DNA of 64,000 bases from Marinobacter fonticola (lineage in GTDB: Bacteria; Pseudomonadota; Gammaproteobacteria; Pseudomonadales; Oleiphilaceae). The notes beneath the pieces were generated by a model. That model was not told where the DNA came from. It searched no databases and saw nothing but the letters and a program-made list of their open reading frames with translations. Position numbers and translations under genes: made by a program. Below are positions 16,981 to 25,298 of this stretch, in pieces. The stretch is taken from the NCBI RefSeq assembly GCF_008122265.1, contig NZ_CP043042.1:4092001-4156000 (forward strand), in the 5' to 3' direction. Position 1 is the first letter of the stretch; every line of letters starts with the position of its first letter.

Positions 16981-17790
16981 GTGCCCCAACCCAATCGCGT
17001 TGAAATAGCCGACTTCGCCGAAAAACTGGCCCGCGAGGCGGGAGAACTGATTGTCCGCGAACGCAACGAGAACACCTTGCGCACGGATTACAAGGATCAG
17101 ACCGAACTGGTGACCCACGCCGATGTGATGGCCGATGAATACATTGCCAAGGCGATCCGCGAGACATTTCCCGATCACCGTTTGCTGTCGGAAGAGGCGG
17201 CCCCCGATCGCAGCCAGGCCAGAAATATCGATACGCCGCTGTGGATCGTGGACCCCATCGACGGCACGGTGAACTACGCTTACGGCCACCCGCAAGTAGC
17301 GGTATCCATTGCCTATGCCGATCAGGGCGCTGTTCAGTTGGGTGTGGTTCACGCGCCTTTTTCCGGCGAGACGTTTCGCGGCGTGCTCGGCCAGGGCGCG
17401 ACGCTGAATGGCCAGCCCATCAGCAACAGCGGCGCCGAAGATCTGCGCCAATCGCTGTTCGCGACCGGCTTCCCTTACACCAAGGATAAGCTTGAACCGC
17501 TAATGCGGCGATTGAATGCCATGATTCACACTTGCCGCGACCTACGCCGGATCGGCTCGGCGGCGCTGGACATCTGCTGGGTGGCGAACGGGCGTCTGGA
17601 TGCCTATTACGAAAGCGTCAGCCCCTGGGACTTTGCGGCGGCTCGGGTGATTGCGCTGGAAGCCGGCGCGCGTTGCGGTCACTTCAACCCGGCCCCGGAA
17701 GGCTACCCGGAGGATCTCTGGGGGCAGGATATCCTGATCTGTGCGCCGGCGCTGTTCGATCCACTGCGCGAGTTACTGCATCGCGCCTGA
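16981..17790 (+). CDS. suhB: inositol-phosphatase family protein
   Basis: This 269-residue Mg-dependent phosphatase belongs to the inositol monophosphatase/SuhB family. Metal ligands are visible in the EE pair near residues 71-72, the DPIDGT motif at residues 91-96 and the later SPWDFAAARVI near residue 215. It starts with GTG, supported by AAAGGA 7 bases upstream. It may hydrolyse inositol phosphate or a related sugar phosphate; some members have a second role in rRNA transcription. The gene is single, convergent with the solute-binding protein gene. Confidence 0.85.
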   Translation: MPQPNRVEIADFAEKLAREAGELIVRERNENTLRTDYKDQTELVTHADVMADEYIAKAIRETFPDHRLLSEEAAPDRSQARNIDTPLWIVDPIDGTVNYAYGHPQVAVSIAYADQGAVQLGVVHAPFSGETFRGVLGQGATLNGQPISNSGAEDLRQSLFATGFPYTKDKLEPLMRRLNAMIHTCRDLRRIGSAALDICWVANGRLDAYYESVSPWDFAAARVIALEAGARCGHFNPAPEGYPEDLWGQDILICAPALFDPLRELLHRA

Positions 17791-17793
17791 CGC

Positions 17794-18606
17794 CTAAAGC
17801 TCGCCGCGCACGGCCCGCTGATCGGCGTAGATCGGGCTTAGCAGCTCTTCCAGTTCGCCGCTTTCGCGCATGGCGGACAACTCACGGTCGAATGCTTTCA
17901 TCAACGTCTTGCCACGCTCGGTCGTCCGACTAAACAACAGGTGCAGAGCCTTGCTATGCAGTGGCCGCGGATGGTGGGTAATTTCGCTCCACTGCGCCTG
18001 GGGTAATAGCGCACGGACCATGCCATAGCCTACCGCCCGATCCTGGGGATAAAGGTCGATCCGGCCGCTCATCAGCAGCTTCAGGTTGCCCCGGTCCTCG
18101 GCAATGCGCTTAACGGCAATCCCGCCGGACTGCTCCGCCTTCTCAAAGGGTTGGCCGTAAAAATAACCGAGCGTAGCGCCAATAGTGTAGGGTTTGAGGT
18201 CGTCCATATCGTCCCAAGACAACGCCAACCCCCGCCGGTGAAAGAACACCTGCTCACCATCGACGACGGGATCGCTGCACAGGTAACGTAATGCCCGAGC
18301 CTCGGAACAATAATAAGGCATCATCGCATCCTGTTCGCCAGTGGCGACGAACTGGGCATTGCGCGTCCAGGGATAGACATTGAACTCGACGTCGTAGCCC
18401 GCCCGTGCGAAAGCAGTCTTGATGACATTGCCCATAGGCCCAAATTCAGGCGCTGAGGAATCGACATAGGGTTGCCAATCGCCGGTGGCGATGGTCACCG
18501 TCTGCGGTGGTGAAGATTCGGACCCTGCAAGGGTGGTACTGGAATACAGGCAAAGGCTGGCGCAAGCCGCCAAAACACTGGTGCAAACCGTTTTGTAACA
18601 GGACAT
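17794..18606 (-). CDS. orphan periplasmic solute-binding protein (SBP_bac_3-like)
   Basis: This protein of about 270 residues has a signal peptide after MSCYKTVCTS (cleavage near LAGSES) and a mature part resembling family 3 periplasmic amino-acid binding proteins: VTIATGDWQPYVDSSAPEFG at the start, later TIGATLGYFYGQPF. The ATG at 18606 is chosen because the signal peptide starts there. No ABC permease or ATPase genes are next to it, as in the stand-alone group sometimes linked to sensing or redox functions. Ligand unknown. Confidence 0.75.
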   Translation of the reverse strand: MSCYKTVCTSVLAACASLCLYSSTTLAGSESSPPQTVTIATGDWQPYVDSSAPEFGPMGNVIKTAFARAGYDVEFNVYPWTRNAQFVATGEQDAMMPYYCSEARALRYLCSDPVVDGEQVFFHRRGLALSWDDMDDLKPYTIGATLGYFYGQPFEKAEQSGGIAVKRIAEDRGNLKLLMSGRIDLYPQDRAVGYGMVRALLPQAQWSEITHHPRPLHSKALHLLFSRTTERGKTLMKAFDRELSAMRESGELEELLSPIYADQRAVRGEL

Positions 18607-18892
18607 TCTGATATCGCCGAGCTGGTTTAAGCTACCACGCGATCTCACCGGCACCGGTCCGAATGCAGGGAAACCGGCAACAACTTCCCGGACTACTGGG
18701 GTCACGCCTCATGGACAGTCCCGCAGCACAGTGCGGTCTGTCCGCTTGTTCAGAGTCCCTCAAAATCCTATGCGCTCCTGCTCCAGTCCACCGCACTGAT
18801 CAGCGGACCAGAGAGCTCATGAGCCTTGTCGTAGAATGCAACATTGTCCTAGGAGGACGCTGATTTCGGGGGTCTCTTTATTTTTGTAGCCG

Positions 18893-19489
18893 CTATTCTG
18901 CTGTACGCCAGATACCGAGTGCAAGTGCATCCCAAAATTCGTCGAAGTGTGCATCCGGCGTATGCTGAAACGAGGAGCGGGCGAAACGCTGGATCCGGCC
19001 TTCAATCAGGCTCATGTACCACTCGGCGGTGCGTGACACGCTAGTCCGTGGGCGCAGCGCCTGGCGAATTTCGCCTTCCTTGATAACCTGGCGGGCCTGG
19101 GTTTCAAGACGCTCGAAAAATTGGGACGCCCGCTGGCGCAGACCTGCGTCTTCCCCTACCAGAGCGTCGCCGGTCAGCACCCGGCATAGACCCGGATTGC
19201 GACGGGCGAACACCAGCACGAGCTGAGCGAGCTTACGCAGCCGAATCCTGGCGTCGTCCTCTTCCTGCTGAATCAACTGGCATCGGGTGAACACGGTCTC
19301 TTCGATGAAATCGATCAGACCTTCGAACATTTTCTTCTTGGACGGAAAATGGCGGTAGAGGGCGGCTTCGGTGACACCAACCGAGCGCGCCAGCGCTGCG
19401 GTGGTGATGCGTGCATCCGGTGCCTGCTCCAGCATTTCTGCCAGGGCATGCAAAATCCGCTCACGGCGGCTTGGCGTGTTGTCAGTCAT
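18893..19489 (-). CDS. slmA: nucleoid occlusion factor SlmA (TetR family)
   Basis: This protein of about 198 residues has an N-terminal TetR helix-turn-helix (RRERILHALAEMLEQ, then ITTAALARSVGVTEAALYRHF and PSKKKMFEGLIDFIEE), which is the SlmA signature. SlmA binds DNA over the chromosome and blocks FtsZ ring formation there. The reading frame is open 27 codons upstream, but ATG 19489 gives the standard SlmA length. It is monocistronic here. Confidence 0.9.
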   Translation of the reverse strand: MTDNTPSRRERILHALAEMLEQAPDARITTAALARSVGVTEAALYRHFPSKKKMFEGLIDFIEETVFTRCQLIQQEEDDARIRLRKLAQLVLVFARRNPGLCRVLTGDALVGEDAGLRQRASQFFERLETQARQVIKEGEIRQALRPRTSVSRTAEWYMSLIEGRIQRFARSSFQHTPDAHFDEFWDALALGIWRTAE

Positions 19490-19776
19490 TTCGGTAATTC
19501 CAGCTCCGAAAGAATTTTCTTGGTTTTTCTTCTTCGGGGTCAGCGCAGCCCCAGATTGTTCTGACGCCACTTATGTCGTGGCTGGAGTAGTCTTACCTAA
19601 ATCGCGGAAAAAGTGTGTTCCATTTCGTTTCAGAGCTGTTGTTTCAGGCATCTGGCTATTTCGGAGGACGGAGCTTTTCGGGGGATGGGAAGCGCTTTGG
19701 GGATGGAGAGCAGTCTAGCGGCGGGGGTGTTGGTGGGCTTGGATGCCCGCTTTACGCAGGCATCCAAAACAGGCGT

Positions 19777-20571
19777 TCAGAAAAACGTGCCGTCGATGGG
19801 CGAAGAGGCGCTTGCATAAGCCTTGCGCGGCATGCGTCCCGCCAACCAGGCTTCACGTCCGGACTCAATCGCCAAACGCATGGCGTTGGCCATACGGATC
19901 GGGTCGCCCGCTTGGGCAATGGCGGTATTCATCAGCACGCCGTCGCAACCCAGTTCCATGGCAATGGTGGCGTCCGATGCGGTGCCTACGCCGGCATCCA
20001 CCAGAATCGGCACGTTGGCATTCTCTACAATCATGCGGATGTTGTAGCGGTTTTGAATCCCCAAACCCGAGCCAATCGGGGCGCCCAGGGGCATCACCGC
20101 AATGCAGCCCATCTCTTCCAGGCGCTTGGCCATCAGCGGATCGTCGTTGGTGTACACCATCACCTGAAAACCATCGTTGATCAGAGTCTCGGCGGCATCC
20201 AGGGTTTCTACCATGTTCGGGTAAAGCGTCTTTTCTTCACCCAACACTTCCAGTTTGACCAAGTTGTGGCCGTCGAGCAGCTCCCGGGCCAGCTTGCAGG
20301 TGCGCACGGCATCCTTGGCGTTAAAGCAGCCGGCAGTATTGGGTAGGATCGTGTAGCGATCCGGGGAGACGACATCCAACAGGTTCGGCTCATCCGGATT
20401 CTGGCCAATATTGGTGCGGCGCACCGCGACAGTTACGATCTCGGCACCGCTGGCTTCAATGGCTTGGCCGGTCTGTTCCAGATCGCGGTACTTGCCGGTA
20501 CCGACCAGCAAGCGGGACTGGTAAGTTCGGCCGGCGATGATCAACGGTTTGTCCTGTTTCGGTTCGGTCAT
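19777..20571 (-). CDS. thiG: thiazole synthase
   Basis: This 264-residue enzyme makes the thiazole ring of thiamine from deoxyxylulose phosphate, dehydroglycine and the sulfur on ThiS. The Schiff-base lysine is in [11 protein letters not shown] (Lys106). Phosphate-binding loops are seen at PLGAPIGSG and [11 protein letters not shown]. It lies downstream of thiS on the same strand, separated by about 75 bases. The C-terminal SSPIDGTFF tail is typical for the group. Confidence 0.95.
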   Translation of the reverse strand: MTEPKQDKPLIIAGRTYQSRLLVGTGKYRDLEQTGQAIEASGAEIVTVAVRRTNIGQNPDEPNLLDVVSPDRYTILPNTAGCFNAKDAVRTCKLARELLDGHNLVKLEVLGEEKTLYPNMVETLDAAETLINDGFQVMVYTNDDPLMAKRLEEMGCIAVMPLGAPIGSGLGIQNRYNIRMIVENANVPILVDAGVGTASDATIAMELGCDGVLMNTAIAQAGDPIRMANAMRLAIESGREAWLAGRMPRKAYASASSPIDGTFF

Positions 20572-20646
20572 AACATGATCCTGGCAACGGGCAGTCGAAG
20601 CGGTACCCGATTCATCAAATGGAAAATGGGACTAACACGACCCGTA

Positions 20647-20847
20647 TCAGCCGCCACCGATAGCGTGAACGACTTCAACGCGATCACCGTCGTTGAGCCG
20701 GTGTTCGCTGTGCAAACTGCGCGGCACGATATCTTCGTTCACCTCGACCGCGAGGCGGCGGCCGTTCAACCCAAGCTTTTCGATCAAGGTAGCGATGGTG
20801 GCTGCTTGGGGCAGCTCCTGCTGTTCGCCATTCAATTGGATATGCAC
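20647..20847 (-). CDS. thiS: sulfur carrier protein ThiS
   Basis: This small ubiquitin-like protein ends in the required Gly-Gly (HAIGGG), which is adenylated and thiocarboxylated to donate sulfur to ThiG. GTG 20847 is preferred: it lies 10 bases after GGAG and gives 66 residues, the normal length. A GTG three codons earlier is too close to the ribosome site. It follows the DUF423 gene directly. Confidence 0.92.
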   Translation of the reverse strand: MHIQLNGEQQELPQAATIATLIEKLGLNGRRLAVEVNEDIVPRSLHSEHRLNDGDRVEVVHAIGGG

Positions 20848-20848
20848 G

Positions 20849-21232
20849 CTAACCACTCTCCGGTGCTCGCTTCAAAGCAGCAATGATTAAGCTCACCCAG
20901 GCGGCCATAAAGCAGAGGCCGCCAATGGGTGTGACAGGCCCCAGCGCCCTGATATCCATGAGGACCAAGCCATAAAGGCTGCCGCTGAACAACAGAATGC
21001 CGAGGATAAATAGAATCGCCGAGGCCGCCAGCCAGCGCCGGGCCAACCCGAAACCGCTGAACGTTGCCACGGCCAATAACGCTAACGCGTGGTATATCTG
21101 ATAGGTAATGCCAGTTTGGAAAACTTCAAGGTCCCGGGCCGAGACGGTCTGGCGTAGCCCGTGGGCGCCAAAAGCGCCGGCCATGACGCCGGTCAGCGCG
21201 GCCAACGCGCCGGCTACCAGCACCCAGCGCAT
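20849..21232 (-). CDS. DUF423 (YgdD-like) membrane protein
   Basis: This protein of about 127 residues has four hydrophobic segments and the family pattern GAFGAHGL near residue 20 and LFSGSLYGL near residue 85. The ATG at 21232 follows the apaH stop; a GTG at 21253 overlapping apaH is possible. Function is unknown. Close packing with apaH and thiS suggests a shared transcript. Confidence 0.85.
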   Translation of the reverse strand: MRWVLVAGALAALTGVMAGAFGAHGLRQTVSARDLEVFQTGITYQIYHALALLAVATFSGFGLARRWLAASAILFILGILLFSGSLYGLVLMDIRALGPVTPIGGLCFMAAWVSLIIAALKRAPESG

Positions 21233-21239
21233 AAGGGGC

Positions 21240-22043
21240 TCACGAGCAATCACAGGTAATACGCTCGAGAGTATCCAGATTCATCAGGGTCAAGGCGCCA
21301 CCCCAGACGCAGCCGGTATCCAGGGCCATGTAGCGATCGATACCGGTTTTGCCTTCCAGCGCGGCCCAGTGACCGAAGATAACGCGGGTTTCGTCGTCAC
21401 GGGGGAACGTAAACCAAGGGGCGTATCCATTCGGAGCAGTATCCACGGCATCCTTTGCCGCCAACTCCAAACGTCCGTCTTCGGCGATAAATCGCATCCG
21501 GGTGAAATAGTTGGTGATGACCCGCCAGCGGTCCATGCCGGTCAGAGAGGGCGACCAACCCGCTGGGTCGTTGCCGTACATTTCGCGGAAATAGGTGGGG
21601 GCCTCTTCGCCTTGCAGAACGCCTTCAAGCTCCTGACCCAACGCCAGCGCTTGATCCACGCCCCAGATATGCGGCAGACCGGCATGGCTCATAAAGATAT
21701 TGCGATCCGGATCGAACACCGCCAAATGTTGCTGACGCAGCCAATTGACCAGGTCATTGCAATCGTCCGCGTCAAGTATGGCCTGCAGCGTGTCCTTGGG
21801 TTTGACCCCGTGATCGCCCAGCACCACCGCCAGCAGGTGCAAATCGTGATTGCCCAGCACGACGTTGGCAGAACTGCCTAAACTCGAGATGTAGCGCAGC
21901 GCGGCCAGTGAGGATGGACCACGGTTGATCAGGTCCCCCGCCACCCAGAGACAGTCCCGGGAGGGCGAGAAGTCGACTTTATCCAGTACATCCAGCAAGC
22001 GTTCATAGCATCCCTGGATGTCGCCTACGGCATAATCGGTCAT
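21240..22043 (-). CDS. apaH: symmetrical diadenosine tetraphosphatase
   Basis: This 267-residue metallophosphatase hydrolyses Ap4A and related dinucleotides and can remove Np4 caps from RNA. Metal-binding motifs are GDIQGCY near residue 7, [10 protein letters not shown] near 36 and LGNHDLHLL near 62. ATG overlaps the rsmA stop (ATGA). In most relatives apaG sits between rsmA and apaH; here it is absent and the two genes are fused tail to head. Confidence 0.95.
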   Translation of the reverse strand: MTDYAVGDIQGCYERLLDVLDKVDFSPSRDCLWVAGDLINRGPSSLAALRYISSLGSSANVVLGNHDLHLLAVVLGDHGVKPKDTLQAILDADDCNDLVNWLRQQHLAVFDPDRNIFMSHAGLPHIWGVDQALALGQELEGVLQGEEAPTYFREMYGNDPAGWSPSLTGMDRWRVITNYFTRMRFIAEDGRLELAAKDAVDTAPNGYAPWFTFPRDDETRVIFGHWAALEGKTGIDRYMALDTGCVWGGALTLMNLDTLERITCDCS

Positions 22044-22876
22044 GGGCTTCCGTTTGCATCTTGGGTCTGTTCGGCCGGAGTCTGGCGCTGACCGGCGAGC
22101 GAATCGGCGATACTGACGTAATCTGCCAACGTAAGATTTTCCGGGCGCAGGCCGTCGTCGATACCCAAAGCCCGCAACTGCTCGGCTGAAATCAGCCCAC
22201 CCAGCGCCTTGCGCAGGGTTTTACGCCGAGCATTGAAGGCGGTGCGCACCACGGCCTGCAGCTGTCCCAAATCCTGCGCCGGGAAAGGCAGCGTCTTGTG
22301 AGGTACCAGACGCACGATTGCCGAATCCACTTTAGGCGCCGGTCGGAAGGCGCCGGAGCCCACCTCGAATAACGGCTGCACCTGACAATGGTACTGCGCC
22401 ATGATGCCGAGGCGCCCGTAGTTGTTCTCGCCGGCGGTTGCCGCCAGACGCTGTACGACCTCTTTTTGCAGCATGAAGTGCATGTCGTGCACCACACCCG
22501 CCTGCTCAAGCAGGTGGAAAATCAACGGTGTGGATATGTTGTACGGCAGATTGCCGACGATCCGCAACGGCTTTTCCGCTGCCAGCGCTGCAAAATCGAA
22601 TCGAAGGGCATCCGCTTCGTGAATACGGAAATCCGGGTAGTTGAAGAACTTGGTCCGCAGCACCGGTATCAGGTCGCGGTCCAGCTCGACAACCTGGAGC
22701 GACGGGGTAACGGCCAGCAACTCTTCGGTCAGGGCCCCCAAACCGGGGCCAATTTCCACCAGGGCGTCGTCCGGCTTCGGATTGATGGCACGAACAATTC
22801 GCTCGATCACGCCAGGGTCGTGTAGGAAGTTCTGGCCGAAACGCTTGCGCGCCTGATGGCCGGCGGTTTTAGCCAT
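22040..22876 (-). CDS. rsmA: 16S rRNA dimethyladenosine transferase RsmA (KsgA)
   Basis: This 278-residue methyltransferase dimethylates two adjacent adenines near the 3' end of 16S rRNA. It shows [10 protein letters not shown] at the start, the SAM motif [14 protein letters not shown] and the adenine-methylase NLPY motif in [10 protein letters not shown]. The preferred ATG 22876 overlaps the pdxA stop by 8 bases; the upstream in-frame extension lies inside pdxA. The C-terminal tail rich in Gln/Thr is slightly extended. Confidence 0.95.
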   Translation of the reverse strand: MAKTAGHQARKRFGQNFLHDPGVIERIVRAINPKPDDALVEIGPGLGALTEELLAVTPSLQVVELDRDLIPVLRTKFFNYPDFRIHEADALRFDFAALAAEKPLRIVGNLPYNISTPLIFHLLEQAGVVHDMHFMLQKEVVQRLAATAGENNYGRLGIMAQYHCQVQPLFEVGSGAFRPAPKVDSAIVRLVPHKTLPFPAQDLGQLQAVVRTAFNARRKTLRKALGGLISAEQLRALGIDDGLRPENLTLADYVSIADSLAGQRQTPAEQTQDANGSP

Positions 22877-23870
22877 GAGTCTGTTCCCGGCGGCAACGCG
22901 CCATCTGGATTGCGGTTTCGATTGCGGTGCGCAGGCTCCCGGCATCGGCCGTGCCAGTGCCGGCCAGATCCAGGGCCGTGCCGTGATCGACGGAGGTGCG
23001 CACGATAGGCAACCCCAAGGTCACGTTCACCGCGCTACCGAATCCCTTGTATTTGAGCACGGGCAAGCCCTGATCGTGATACATCGCCAATACGGCATCC
23101 GCCTTTTCCAGCAGGTGCGGCGTGAACAGCGTATCTGCAGGCAACGGCCCGGTCAGATTCAGCCCCTCGTCGCGAAGCTTCACCAGGGCCGGCTCGATCA
23201 CCTCGATTTCTTCCCTGCCCAAGTGACCACCCTCTCCCGCATGGGGATTGAGGCCCGCGACCAGAATGCGAGGGCTCTCCACGCCGAAAAAGGCTTTCAG
23301 ATCGCTATGGAGAATGCGCGCGACCTGCATGAGCCGGGATTCAGTAACCGCAGCCGGGACATCCTTGAGCGGCAGGTGCGTGGTGACCAAAGCCACCCGC
23401 AAGCCTTCGGTTGCCAGCATCATCACGACGCGCTCGACACCGCAAAGTGCTTGTAAAAATTCGGTGTGGCCGCTAAAAACGATGCCCGCCTCGTTGATGA
23501 CACCTTTGTGGACGGGCGCCGTGACCATGCCGTCGAAGGTGCCATCCAGGCAGCCACGGGCGGCTATTTCCAGCGTGGTCAAGACATAACGGCTGTTGTC
23601 CGGATCGAGTTGACCGGCTTTGCGGCTGTTGATGCCGCCGACCTTAAGCACCGAGAGCTCCCCGGCGCCGGTGCTTGCCGTTTCCCCTGGCGACCACGCC
23701 GTCAAACGTATCGACAGCCCGAGCTGTTGCGCACGCTCGGCCAACAGGTCGATATCCGCCACCACGACAATGCCGGCCGGGCGGTCCTGTCCAGCCAGTT
23801 GCAGGCAGAGGTCGGGGCCGATGCCCGCCGGTTCTCCGGCGGTCAACGCCAAGGTCAGCGGTCGTGTCAT
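22869..23870 (-). CDS. pdxA: 4-hydroxythreonine-4-phosphate dehydrogenase
   Basis: This 333-residue NAD-dependent enzyme of the DXP-dependent pyridoxal phosphate pathway starts with [13 protein letters not shown]. It carries metal-binding segments GHTEFLQ near residue 135 and [16 protein letters not shown] near residue 210, with [15 protein letters not shown] near 265. Its start codon overlaps the surA stop (ATGA), continuing the surA-pdxA-rsmA-apaH coupling. Confidence 0.95.
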   Translation of the reverse strand: MTRPLTLALTAGEPAGIGPDLCLQLAGQDRPAGIVVVADIDLLAERAQQLGLSIRLTAWSPGETASTGAGELSVLKVGGINSRKAGQLDPDNSRYVLTTLEIAARGCLDGTFDGMVTAPVHKGVINEAGIVFSGHTEFLQALCGVERVVMMLATEGLRVALVTTHLPLKDVPAAVTESRLMQVARILHSDLKAFFGVESPRILVAGLNPHAGEGGHLGREEIEVIEPALVKLRDEGLNLTGPLPADTLFTPHLLEKADAVLAMYHDQGLPVLKYKGFGSAVNVTLGLPIVRTSVDHGTALDLAGTGTADAGSLRTAIETAIQMARCRREQTHG

Positions 23871-25255
23871 AACGTTTTGGTGGACTCCTCTTGGCCGTCC
23901 TGGCCAGCGGCTTCTTCGTTCTCGCCGGTGGTTTCTTCCTTCTCATAGCCGGCCATCTTGATATCCACGTAGGCTTCTTCCCGTATTTCGCGCAGCCAGT
24001 TCTGTAATTCAACCTCGAACTTACGACGGTACAGGACCTGGCGGGCTTCTGTCTCTTTGAGCTGGTCGCCAATGTCCTGCTGGCGGCGCTCTTCAACTTC
24101 CAGGATGTGCCAGCCGAAGCGGGAACGGAAGGGGCCCTTCAGTTCGCCCACACTGGTTTCCTGCATGGCCTGTTCGAACGCCGGAACCATCTCGCCCGGG
24201 CTGACCCAGCCCAGGTTTCCGCCGTCGGAGCCCGACACCTTGTCATCCGAGTACTCACGGGCCAGTTCGGCAAAGTCGTCCCCGCTCTCCAAACGCCCGC
24301 GCAGCTCATTGATCAGATCTTCCGCCGCTGTGTCGGTGCGGGCTTCAGTCGGCCGAATCAGAATGTGCCGGACCTTGGATTGCTGGATCACCTGTCCGGT
24401 ATCGCCGCCGCGCTTGTCCAGCACCGACACGATATGAAAACCGCTGCCACTGCGCAGGACCTGGGAGGGCTCGCCCACGGCCAGATCGGGGGCCACATCG
24501 ACCACCAGCGATGGCAGCTGGTTCTCGGTCCGCCAGCCCAGCACCCCACCTTCGAGGGCGTTGGCGCCGTCGGATTCGGCCACGGCTACCTGCTGGAAAT
24601 CCGAACCGCCGACAATTTGCTCGCGCAGGCTCTCGGCCTCGGTGCGGGCGGTTTCCACTTCCTCGGCGTTATTGAAATCGTCCACCGACACCAGGATATG
24701 GCCCAGCAGGTACTCGACGCCGGACGCTTCACGCCCGGCCTGGGCCTGCACGAAGTTCTGCACTTCGCGCCCGGTAATCCGGACCCGGTTGTCGACCCGG
24801 CGCTGCTGGACCCGGCTAAGCAGCATTTCCCGGCGGATCTGCTCACGCGCCTCACGGTAGGTCAGCCCCTCGCTGGCCAGCGCCTCCTCGAACTGCTCGA
24901 TCGTGTAGCCGTTGCGGCTGGCGATATTCTGCATGGTGTCGTTCAGCTCGTTATCGCTGATCCGCATGCCCATCTTATCCGCCATCTGCAGCTGGATCGC
25001 ATCGAGGATCAGCTGATCGAGCACCCGTTCCTCCAGTACGCTATCCGAGGGCAGAGGCGTCCCCTGGGCGTTGAGCCGGGCTTTGACGGTGCGCACCCGG
25101 CTTTCCAGTTCGGATTCCAGAATCACGCTGTCATCGACGATAGCGATCACGCTATCCAGCGGCTTGCGCTCTGCAAATGCGGATTGGGCGGCCACTACAC
25201 ACAGCAGCAGGACCATGACACGTGCGCACAGGCGCAGGGATGCCTTCATATTCAC
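23867..25255 (-). CDS. surA: periplasmic chaperone / peptidyl-prolyl isomerase SurA
   Basis: This 462-residue protein has a signal peptide (cleavage after AQSAFA), a SurA N-terminal chaperone region (residues about 28-180), then two parvulin-type domains: the first around VEYLLGHILVSV, the second around VRHILIRPTEARTD and SDDKVSGSDGGNLGWVSPGEM. A terminal helix and an acidic tail follow. It escorts outer-membrane proteins, including LptD encoded just upstream. The 5' end lies 43 bases after the lptD stop. Confidence 0.95.
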   Translation of the reverse strand: MNMKASLRLCARVMVLLLCVVAAQSAFAERKPLDSVIAIVDDSVILESELESRVRTVKARLNAQGTPLPSDSVLEERVLDQLILDAIQLQMADKMGMRISDNELNDTMQNIASRNGYTIEQFEEALASEGLTYREAREQIRREMLLSRVQQRRVDNRVRITGREVQNFVQAQAGREASGVEYLLGHILVSVDDFNNAEEVETARTEAESLREQIVGGSDFQQVAVAESDGANALEGGVLGWRTENQLPSLVVDVAPDLAVGEPSQVLRSGSGFHIVSVLDKRGGDTGQVIQQSKVRHILIRPTEARTDTAAEDLINELRGRLESGDDFAELAREYSDDKVSGSDGGNLGWVSPGEMVPAFEQAMQETSVGELKGPFRSRFGWHILEVEERRQQDIGDQLKETEARQVLYRRKFEVELQNWLREIREEAYVDIKMAGYEKEETTGENEEAAGQDGQEESTKTL

Positions 25256-25298
25256 CTCAATTTAACGTCTTATACGGGCCACTTGGCTGACCCGCGTT

